Origin: an uncultured Solobacterium sp.
GTDB taxonomy: Bacteria > Bacillota_I > Bacilli_A > Erysipelotrichales > Erysipelotrichaceae
DNA: 5,516 nucleotides
Reading direction: 5' to 3'
Assembly: GCA_937910655.1 (NCBI GenBank)
Contig: CALEMV010000010.1
Coordinates: 1-5,516 of the forward strand
Positions 1 to 5,516 of this stretch are shown here, piece after piece. Every line of letters begins with the position of its first letter. The first letter of the stretch is position 1. The position numbers were made by a program, and so were the translations under genes. Under the pieces are notes generated by a model. It was not told the DNA's origin and ran no database searches. It saw only the letters and a program-made list of their open reading frames with translations.

Positions 1-2592
1 ATCTGTATGTAGACCGGTTGTAGGTTCATCTAAGATATAGATGGTTTTACCTGTTGGACGTTTCTGTAGTTCACTGGCAAGTTTAACACGTTGTGCTTCA
101 CCACCAGAAAGTGTTGTAGAGGACTGTCCAAGCTTGATGTAATTTAATCCTACATCAGAGAGTGTTTGTAATTTATTCTTAATCTTTGGGTGATTTGCGA
201 AGAAATCTAAAGAATCTTCAACTGTCATCTCTAATACATCATAGATATTCTTACCCTTATAAGTACACTGTAATGTTTCTTCGTTATATCTCTTACCATG
301 ACACACTTCACATGGCACATAAACATCTGGCAAGAAGTTCATTGAGATTACCTTTACACCATCCCCTTGGCAGGCTTCACAACGTCCACCTTTGACATTG
401 AAGGAGAATCTTCCTTTTTCATAACCGCGTAATCTAGCCTCTGGTGTCTTAGCGAATATATCACGAATATCATCGAATACTCCTGTGTATGTAGCAGGGT
501 TTGAACGTGGTGTACGTCCAATCGGATCTTGGTCGATTTGTACTAACTTATCGATGTTCTCAAGTCCCTTGATAGACTTATACTTCCCTGGGTTTGCTTT
601 TTGTTTTCCAAGGTTTTGTTGGACGGCTTTCATGAATACATCGTTAACTAATGTACTCTTACCAGAACCAGATACACCTGTTACAAGTACCATCTTCCCT
701 AGCGGGAATTTTACATTGATATTCTTCAGGTTATGTTCAGATACACCCTTCAGTTCTACAACCTTTCCACTACCTTTACGACGTGTTTCTGGCATAGGAA
801 TAACTTTTCTACCAGATAAGTATTGTCCTGTAATGGAGTTTAAAGAATTCTTGATTTCTTCTGGTGTGCCATTCGCAATGACTTCGCCACCATGGATACC
901 TGCACCAGGTCCAATATCCACAATCCAATCTGAATGTAACATCGTATCTTCGTCGTGTTCCACGATAATAAGTGAGTTACCAAGGTCGCGCATATTTTGT
1001 AGAGTCTTGATTAACTTACTATTATCACGTTGGTGTAAGCCAATGGATGGCTCATCCAATACATATAGAACACCTGATAGTCTTGAACCGATTTGGGTTG
1101 CTAGACGAATACGTTGTGCTTCACCACCAGAAAGTGTTCCTGCCAAACGATCAAGTGATAGGTATTCTAGCCCTACATCCTTCAAGAAGGATAAACGGTT
1201 TCTAATTTCTTTGAGTACTAACTCCGCAATCTTTGTCTTTTCAACATCTAGCTTTAGATTGTTAATCCAATCTAGTGCTTTTCCTACGGATAGTTGTGTA
1301 AACTCACAGATATTTTTATCTCCAACACGTACACTGAGTGCTTCTGGATTGAGTCTTTGTCCATGACACTTCGGACATACTGACTCTACCATGAAAGAGT
1401 GATACCACTCTTTACTCATAGAGCTGGTTGTTTCTACGTAACGACGTTCAATCATATTCTTAATTCCTTCGATGAAGTCATTACGATTATAACTATTACC
1501 ACCTGAGGATGTGATGGTATAACGAATAGGCGCATCACTACCGTAGAGGATTACTTCTAATTGTTTCTTTGTAAGATCTTTGATTGGTGTATCTAGATCA
1601 ATCTTGTAATGCTTTAGTAAAACTGCGAATGTCTGCCATTCGATATTATCGGTACCGATAATGTTCTTGTAGTAGCGAATACCACCTTGGCGGATAGACT
1701 TAGAGCGATCTGGAATTAAGTTATCCACATCAACTTCTTCTGTAATACCCAAACCATGACAGTTATCACAAGCACCAATTGGCGCATTAAATGAGAATAA
1801 ACGTGGTTCTAGTTTTGGTACTGTAAAACCACAGATATGACAAGAGAAGTGTGTGGAGAAGTCCAATTCTTCTTCCCCATTTAGTACAATTGCTCGTCCA
1901 TCTGCTAGATTCAGTGCTGTTTCTATAGAATCATATACACGTGATCTAGATTCATCTGTCTTAACGATACGGTCAATGACGACATCAATATCATGACGTT
2001 TGTTTTTTTCTAACTCTGGTTCATCCTCCAACATCACAATTTCACCATCGATACGTACACGGATATAGCCATCTTTTAATAGCTTCGCAAATACATCTTT
2101 AAAGCTACCTTTTTTATTTCTTACCGTAGGTGCAAGTACAGTTAACTTACTACGATCTGGTAAGTCCATCACTTGGTTGACCATCTCTGTAATAGTCTGT
2201 CCTGTGATTGGAATATTGTGATTTGGACAGTATGGCACACCTGTTCTTGCGTATAGAAGACGCAGGTAGTCATAGATCTCTGTCACAGTTCCAACCGTAG
2301 AACGTGGGTTGTTGGACGTTGTTTTCTGGTCGATGGAAATTGCTGGAGATAATCCTTCAATTAACTCAACATTTGGCTTTTCAACGCCACCTAAGAACTG
2401 TCTTGCGTATGCGGAAAGGGATTCTACATAGCGTCGTTGTCCTTCGGCGTAAATCGTATCAAAGGCAAGTGAGGTCTTTCCACTTCCTGAAAGACCTGTC
2501 ATTACTACCATTTTATTGCGAGGTATTTCCAAGGAAATATTCTTTAGGTTATTCTCCTTGGCACCTCGTATTGTAATCTTATCTAATTCCAT
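1..2592 (-). CDS. uvrA: UvrA, excinuclease ABC subunit A (3' end cut by window edge)
   Basis: UvrA is the cytoplasmic damage-recognition ATPase of nucleotide excision repair. It dimerises, scans DNA and loads UvrB on lesions. All 864 visible codons are free of stops. The N-terminus ([19 protein letters not shown]) is typical. Motifs seen in order: Walker A GLSGSGKT (33-40, K39); zinc module C251/C254/C275/C278; a CPKC pair at 406/409; first ABC signature LSGGEAQR from L487; Walker B with D513-E514; second Walker [10 protein letters not shown] (639-647, K645); zinc finger C738/C741/C761/C764; second LSGGEAQR from L828; Walker B ending in D855-E856. The cysteine spacing matches E. coli UvrA. 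UvrA is usually about 940 residues, so about 80, including the final H-loop, lie beyond the left edge. The start is fixed by a GGAGGTG 8 nt upstream and overlaps the mutS stop by one base. No frameshift or missing catalytic residue is seen. Confidence 0.98.
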   Translation of the reverse strand, partial: MELDKITIRGAKENNLKNISLEIPRNKMVVMTGLSGSGKTSLAFDTIYAEGQRRYVESLSAYARQFLGGVEKPNVELIEGLSPAISIDQKTTSNNPRSTVGTVTEIYDYLRLLYARTGVPYCPNHNIPITGQTITEMVNQVMDLPDRSKLTVLAPTVRNKKGSFKDVFAKLLKDGYIRVRIDGEIVMLEDEPELEKNKRHDIDVVIDRIVKTDESRSRVYDSIETALNLADGRAIVLNGEEELDFSTHFSCHICGFTVPKLEPRLFSFNAPIGACDNCHGLGITEEVDVDNLIPDRSKSIRQGGIRYYKNIIGTDNIEWQTFAVLLKHYKIDLDTPIKDLTKKQLEVILYGSDAPIRYTITSSGGNSYNRNDFIEGIKNMIERRYVETTSSMSKEWYHSFMVESVCPKCHGQRLNPEALSVRVGDKNICEFTQLSVGKALDWINNLKLDVEKTKIAELVLKEIRNRLSFLKDVGLEYLSLDRLAGTLSGGEAQRIRLATQIGSRLSGVLYVLDEPSIGLHQRDNSKLIKTLQNMRDLGNSLIIVEHDEDTMLHSDWIVDIGPGAGIHGGEVIANGTPEEIKNSLNSITGQYLSGRKVIPMPETRRKGSGKVVELKGVSEHNLKNINVKFPLGKMVLVTGVSGSGKSTLVNDVFMKAVQQNLGKQKANPGKYKSIKGLENIDKLVQIDQDPIGRTPRSNPATYTGVFDDIRDIFAKTPEARLRGYEKGRFSFNVKGGRCEACQGDGVKVISMNFLPDVYVPCEVCHGKRYNEETLQCTYKGKNIYDVLEMTVEDSLDFFANHPKIKNKLQTLSDVGLNYIKLGQSSTTLSGGEAQRVKLASELQKRPTGKTIYILDEPTTGLHTD

Positions 2593-5111
2593 TACTTCTT
2601 CACCTCCTCACAAAGGTCACTTAACATCACCCAAGCCTCACGTGGGGAAAGATTATCTGGATCAACTTGTTTTAGTTTTTCCATTAAAGCTTCTGTACGT
2701 GGATCTTCTTTATACATTTCTACCAACTGGTAGTTTTGTTGTACAACTCTCTTGGTTGATTCTAATTCCTTCTGTAAGTCTTTTGCCCGATTCAATACTG
2801 CATCTGGTAATCCTGCAAGTCTTGCGACATTAATACCATAAGAATGTCCAGCAGGGCCTTCTGCCATCTTATATAAGAATGTGACTTCATCATTGTTTTC
2901 TTTGACGACTACATGCATGTTCTTCACGTTTGGAAGATTATCCGAAATCACAGTTAGCTCATGATAGTGTGTACTAAACATGGTTTTAGCGTGAATACAG
3001 GTTGCGATATATTCAATCATGGCCTGTGCTAATGCCATACCATCATAGGTTGATGTGCCACGTCCAATCTCATCGAATAAAATCAAGGATGAGGAAGTCG
3101 CCTCCTGCAAGGCGAGGTTAGCTTCTGACATCTCTACCATGAATGTAGATTGTCCACTGAGGATATCATCCGAAGCCCCAATGCGTGTAAAAATCTTATC
3201 AAAGATAGGCATCATACAACTCTTTGCTGGAACGAAACATCCCATCTGCGCCATGATAACAATTAATGCGGTTTGACGCATATAAGTTGATTTACCACCC
3301 ATGTTTGGACCGGTAATCAGTAAGATATCCTGGTCTTTATGCATATCTGTAGAGTTTGCGACGTACTTTGGATTCTTCATCATGTCATCCAAGATTGGAT
3401 GTTTACCATTTTCAATGAAGAGACGGTCCTCATCAAACTGTGGACGAACATACCCATACTTCGCAGACACTTCTGCCATAGCAACCTGTGCATCTATCTC
3501 TGCCAAAAACTGACTTAATTTCTGAAGTCTTGGTAAGTATGCACGGATTTCATCTAATATCATTTGGAATAATTGTTTCTCAATGCGAATCGCATTTTCT
3601 TCCGCATGTAAGATTGCGTCTTCTTTCTCTTTTAATTCTGGAGAGATAAAACGTTCATTATTTGTTAATGTTTGACGGCGGATATAACCCCAATCATCCT
3701 GTACAGCTTGTGCAGCTGCTTTAGAGATTTCAATATAATAACCAAAGACTTTATTGTAGCCGATTTTGAGTGTCTTAATACCAGTTCTTTCTCTTTCCTT
3801 TGCCTCAAGTTCTGCAATGAAAGTTCTACCGCTATGTTGAATCTTACGTGCTTCATCAAGTTCAGCGTTATAGCCATCTCTAAACATTCCACCATCACTA
3901 ATCTGAACTGGTGGATTATCCACAAATGCATCTTTCAACTTCTGGTAGAGTTCTTGCAAAGGATCAACTTTACGCTTTTCATCAAAGACAGTCTCATTTA
4001 ATGCATGCATGATCGACGGTACTTCTGCTAAGGTCTTTGTCAAACGTTGACAATCTACCGCATTTGCCGTATTCATCGCACATCTAGCAATCAGTCTTTG
4101 TAAGTCATAAATATTACTAAAACTATCACGCAACTGTTGTCTTTGCATGAAGTTTTGAATTAACCATTCGGTCTTATTAAAACGTGCTTCAATCTTTTCT
4201 CTTGAAACAAGTGGCTTTTCAATCCATTTCCGTAGCTGTCTTGAACCCATCGCAGACTTACACATATCTAAAAATGACCATAGTGTAATTGCCTTACCAT
4301 TTTCATGTAAGGATTGAACAAGTTCTAGATTCTGACGTGTCGCAAAGTCCATATATAATACTTCATCTTCACGTTCGATGCGCGTTACCTGTAAGTGACC
4401 TAACATGTGCTTCTGGGTATTTTCCAGATAGTTTAACATACGTCCATATGCTTGCATGTCATAATCTTTGAGGATGCCTTCTGTTAATGGTAAATACTCC
4501 TCTTTGATACGTGTTTCATCACAATAAGAAATGACAATTTGCAGTTCTCTAAAACTCTTGAGTGTCTTTTCCTTAAAATCACTTGATACTACAACTTCAC
4601 GTACATTGGAACGTAGTAGTGTTTGCATTAACATTACATCTTTATGCTCGATATTCTGTACATAGTTTTCACCTGTACTCATTTCCACAATCGCTAGCGA
4701 ATACCCATATCCATAATCAGTAATCGCAGCTAAATATACAGAGGCTTTTTCATCAGAGATTTCCTGCATAACAGTACCTGGTGTAATCACACGAATGACA
4801 TCACGTGTAACTAAACCAACCGCTTCTTTTGGATCTTGTGTCTGTTCACAAATCGCAACCTTAAAACCACGTGACACAAGTCTTGGGATATACGCAGCTG
4901 CCGCATGATGTGGAATACCACACATCGGTACACGTTCCTCAACACCCGCATTCTTTCCTGTTAGTACAAGGTCTAATTCTTTTGAAGCAATCTTCGCATC
5001 ATCAAAAAACATCTCATAAAAATCGCCTATGCGATAGAACAAGATTGCGTCTTCATATTCTTTTTTGACTGCAAGATACTGCTGCATCATCGGTGTATAA
5101 TTTTCTGCCAT
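2592..5111 (-). CDS. mutS: MutS, DNA mismatch repair ATPase
   Basis: MutS binds mismatches and small loops in newly replicated DNA and, on ATP binding, becomes a sliding clamp that recruits MutL. At 839 residues it is close to the usual 850-860. The N-terminal mismatch-binding domain (about 1-115) carries the Phe-x-Glu motif in GDFYEMF (F31, E33), followed by connector, core and clamp domains. The C-terminal ABC-type ATPase has Walker [10 protein letters not shown] (601-609, K607), the conserved segment [16 protein letters not shown] (652-667), Walker [14 protein letters not shown] (D680, E681) and STHYHELT (H715). It therefore belongs to the mismatch-repair MutS1 branch: it has the N-terminal domain and no Smr nuclease, unlike MutS2. 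QLVEMY (795-800) sits where some bacterial MutS proteins carry a beta-clamp-binding motif, but it is a poor match. An in-frame TGA four codons upstream fixes the start. The gene is followed by uvrA, where many Firmicutes have mutL. Confidence 0.98.
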   Translation of the reverse strand: MAENYTPMMQQYLAVKKEYEDAILFYRIGDFYEMFFDDAKIASKELDLVLTGKNAGVEERVPMCGIPHHAAAAYIPRLVSRGFKVAICEQTQDPKEAVGLVTRDVIRVITPGTVMQEISDEKASVYLAAITDYGYGYSLAIVEMSTGENYVQNIEHKDVMLMQTLLRSNVREVVVSSDFKEKTLKSFRELQIVISYCDETRIKEEYLPLTEGILKDYDMQAYGRMLNYLENTQKHMLGHLQVTRIEREDEVLYMDFATRQNLELVQSLHENGKAITLWSFLDMCKSAMGSRQLRKWIEKPLVSREKIEARFNKTEWLIQNFMQRQQLRDSFSNIYDLQRLIARCAMNTANAVDCQRLTKTLAEVPSIMHALNETVFDEKRKVDPLQELYQKLKDAFVDNPPVQISDGGMFRDGYNAELDEARKIQHSGRTFIAELEAKERERTGIKTLKIGYNKVFGYYIEISKAAAQAVQDDWGYIRRQTLTNNERFISPELKEKEDAILHAEENAIRIEKQLFQMILDEIRAYLPRLQKLSQFLAEIDAQVAMAEVSAKYGYVRPQFDEDRLFIENGKHPILDDMMKNPKYVANSTDMHKDQDILLITGPNMGGKSTYMRQTALIVIMAQMGCFVPAKSCMMPIFDKIFTRIGASDDILSGQSTFMVEMSEANLALQEATSSSLILFDEIGRGTSTYDGMALAQAMIEYIATCIHAKTMFSTHYHELTVISDNLPNVKNMHVVVKENNDEVTFLYKMAEGPAGHSYGINVARLAGLPDAVLNRAKDLQKELESTKRVVQQNYQLVEMYKEDPRTEALMEKLKQVDPDNLSPREAWVMLSDLCEEVKK
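2601..2609 (-). promoter_or_regulatory. Ribosome binding site of uvrA, inside the mutS 3' end
   Basis: GAGGAGGTG on the minus strand lies within the last codons of mutS, where it encodes Glu-Glu-Val. GGAGGTG ends 8 nt before the uvrA ATG. The strong site, combined with the TAATG stop/start overlap, suggests that ribosomes finishing mutS re-initiate at uvrA. It also confirms the chosen uvrA start. Confidence 0.85.
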
Positions 5112-5116
5112 ATTCG

Positions 5117-5122
5117 CCTCTC
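5117..5122 (-). promoter_or_regulatory. Ribosome binding site of mutS
   Basis: GAGAGG on the minus strand is separated by 5 nt from the mutS ATG. It is a moderate match to the anti-Shine-Dalgarno sequence, weaker than the sites of uvrA and the rightward ATPase. With the in-frame TGA just upstream, it supports the ATG at 5111 as the only sensible start. Confidence 0.7.
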
Positions 5123-5133
5123 AAAACATATGT

Positions 5134-5142
5134 ATTATAGCA
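5134..5142 (-). promoter_or_regulatory. Extended -10 promoter for the mutS-uvrA unit
   Basis: The minus strand reads TGCTATAAT, a perfect -10 hexamer with the TGn extension. No good -35 lies 17-18 nt further upstream (about ATAAGG), which is typical of promoters that depend on an extended -10. Transcription would start near 5127, leaving a leader of about 16 nt that just accommodates the GAGAGG ribosome binding site. This is a prediction from sequence only, but the position and quality fit well. Confidence 0.65.
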
Positions 5143-5151
5143 TAATTATGC
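5140..5151. repeat. 12-bp perfect palindrome upstream of the mutS -10
   Basis: GCATAATTATGC is a perfect dyad. Its left end forms the TGC part of the extended -10 and its body occupies the promoter spacer. It could be a binding site for a regulator of mutS-uvrA, but in AT-rich DNA a 12-bp palindrome can also arise by chance and no regulator is identified. Confidence 0.4.
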
Positions 5152-5208
5152 CCATTCCTTATGGCCGAAGACTATGCTGACAGTATCATCTTAGATATAT
5201 TTTTTACT

Positions 5209-5228
5209 ATTTCGACTATAATCGAAAT
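5209..5228. repeat. Operator-like palindrome, copy 1 of 3
   Basis: ATTTCGACTATAATCGAAAT is a 20-bp near-palindrome whose only mismatched pair is positions 8/13. Flanking T and A extend the dyad by one pair. It shares the frame ATTTCGAnTATAnTCGAAAT with two further copies starting 40 and 80 bp downstream. It contains a perfect TATAAT at 5217-5222, but without a usable -35, so it is read as a protein-binding site and not as a promoter. Confidence 0.75.
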
Positions 5229-5248
5229 AAAATTAATTATTTCTTATA

Positions 5249-5268
5249 ATTTCGAGTATAGTCGAAAC
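5249..5268. repeat. Operator-like palindrome, copy 2 of 3
   Basis: ATTTCGAGTATAGTCGAAAC is the same dyad, with mismatched pairs at 8/13 and at the outermost position. It starts exactly 40 bp after copy 1 and 40 bp before copy 3. It ends six bases before the putative -35 of the rightward promoter. Confidence 0.75.
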
Positions 5269-5273
5269 TAATC

Positions 5274-5302
5274 TTGAAATTATTTTATATTTCGACTATA
5301 CT
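5274..5302 (+). promoter_or_regulatory. Sigma-A-type promoter of the rightward ATPase gene
   Basis: TTGAAA (5274-5279) and TATACT (5297-5302) are separated by an optimal 17 bp. The -35 lies between operator copies 2 and 3 and the -10 lies inside copy 3. Transcription would begin near 5309, giving a leader of about 20 nt that is little more than the ribosome binding site. The layout indicates a promoter controlled by whatever binds the palindromes. Confidence 0.7.
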
Positions 5303-5316
5303 AGAAATATAAAATA
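5281..5316. repeat. 36-bp inverted repeat around copy 3
   Basis: Copy 3 is flanked by TATTTTAT on the left and its exact reverse complement ATAAAATA on the right. The dyad is therefore 36 bp long, with 13 contiguous paired bases on each outer arm and internal mismatches only at two pairs near the centre. The right arm touches the AGGAGG of the ATPase gene. Copies 1 and 2 lack such long extension. Confidence 0.75.
5289..5308. repeat. Operator-like palindrome, copy 3 of 3, over the -10
   Basis: ATTTCGACTATACTAGAAAT is the same dyad with mismatched pairs at 6/15 and 8/13. Its centre contains the TATACT that serves as the -10 of the ATPase promoter. A protein bound here would compete with RNA polymerase, which makes repression the simplest reading. 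Confidence 0.75.
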
Positions 5317-5323
5317 GGAGGTG
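5316..5323 (+). promoter_or_regulatory. Ribosome binding site of the rightward ATPase gene
   Basis: AGGAGGTG is a near-perfect anti-Shine-Dalgarno match, with GGAGG ending 6 nt before the ATG at 5328. It is the strongest support for that start and shows that the gene can be translated efficiently when its promoter is open. Confidence 0.85.
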
Positions 5324-5327
5324 CTAC

Positions 5328-5516
5328 ATGGAGTATATTTTACGTCAAAGTTATCTAAATGAAATTCAAAAATTTATTAATAAACCTGTTACTAAAATAT
5401 TGATTGGTATGCGCCGTGTTGGTAAATCTACAATATTAAAAATGATTTCTGAAGTCCTTTTAAAGGATATCCCAAGCAAAAATAAAATTTTCATGAATTT
5501 TGAAAGCTTGGAATTA
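5328..5516 (+). CDS. P-loop ATPase, AAA_14/DUF4143-like (N-terminal 63 residues)
   Basis: Only the first 63 codons are in the window and the frame is still open at the right edge. The protein starts MEYILRQSYLNEIQKFINKP, followed by a hydrophobic strand and a Walker A, ILIGMRRVGKST (G27, K33, S34), then a helix and a second strand IFMNFESLEL. A short N-terminal helix ending in 'Y/L..I..F', then G-x-R-R-x-G-K-S/T and a strand of the form 'i-f-x-n-f-e', is characteristic of the ATP-binding proteins with an AAA_14 core and a C-terminal DUF4143 domain, a widespread family of poorly known role. Usual length is about 400 residues, so most of it, including Walker B and any C-terminal domain, is unseen. 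GC is about 25%, well below mutS-uvrA. It runs divergently from mutS, so it is probably not part of the repair operon. Related STAND-type or archaeal-type ATPases remain possible. Confidence 0.8.
   Translation, partial: MEYILRQSYLNEIQKFINKPVTKILIGMRRVGKSTILKMISEVLLKDIPSKNKIFMNFESLEL

Noticed and set aside
485..1366. 293-codon open frame on the plus strand
   Set aside because: It lies wholly antisense to uvrA, which is intact and motif-rich. The translation is rich in Ser, Phe and Pro with no recognisable domain, and no ribosome binding site precedes it. It is a shadow of uvrA codon bias.
3665..3931. 88-codon minus-strand frame inside mutS, and the other short plus-strand frames across mutS
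   Set aside because: All are in alternative frames of the uninterrupted 839-codon mutS, with no ribosome binding site or recognisable domains.
5217..5222. TATAAT inside palindrome copy 1 as a second promoter
   Set aside because: The hexamer is perfect, but the sequence 17 bp upstream (GATATA) is not a -35 and there is no TGn extension. It is better explained as the core of the repeat.
5161..5271. 36-codon plus-strand frame starting MAEDYADSII in the spacer
   Set aside because: It has no ribosome binding site, runs through two of the palindromes and becomes a low-complexity Ile/Phe-rich string. The similarity of its first residues to the MutS start (MAENY) is on the opposite strand and is most likely coincidence.
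5209..5308. Short CRISPR array
   Set aside because: Three 20-bp repeats with 20-bp spacers look regular, but the repeat and spacer are too short, the repeats are near-perfect dyads, the spacers are AT-rich filler, no cas gene is visible, and the array sits on a promoter.
5281..5316. Rho-independent terminator
   Set aside because: The inverted repeat has an AT-only outer stem, lacks a GC-rich stem and is followed by a ribosome binding site with no T-run. Neither flanking gene ends here.

Overview
The window comes from a low-GC, Gram-positive-like bacterium, most likely a Bacillota. The evidence is strong AGGAGG-type ribosome binding sites, compact sigma-A-type promoters, and MutS and UvrA proteins of ordinary Firmicute length and motif content. 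TGG is read as Trp and no in-frame TGA occurs, so this is the standard code and not that of Mycoplasma. GC is about 40% in the repair genes (sampled by eye) but only about 25% over the visible part of the last gene. The genus cannot be read from the sequence.

Layout: positions 1-5111 are one minus-strand transcription unit, mutS then uvrA. mutS (5111 down to 2592) is complete. uvrA starts on the last base of the mutS stop codon (TAATG overlap) and runs off the left edge, lacking roughly its last 80 residues. Together the genes encode the mismatch sensor of methyl-independent mismatch repair and the damage sensor of nucleotide excision repair. Their tight overlap implies co-transcription and probably translational coupling. 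A TGnTATAAT extended -10 and a GAGAGG ribosome binding site sit just upstream of mutS.

The 216-bp divergent spacer (5112-5327) holds the mutS promoter on its left. On its right are three 20-bp near-palindromes of the form ATTTCGAnTATAnTCGAAAT, starting at 5209, 5249 and 5289, exactly 40 bp apart. The third copy contains the -10 of a good promoter for the rightward gene and is the core of a 36-bp inverted repeat that abuts the ribosome binding site.

The rightward gene (5328 to the edge, 63 codons visible) begins a P-loop ATPase that resembles the AAA_14/DUF4143 type of ATP-binding protein. Its low GC, the operator-like array and its lack of relation to DNA repair suggest an acquired, tightly regulated accessory gene next to a housekeeping repair operon. 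This array plus ATPase is the part of the window most worth following up.
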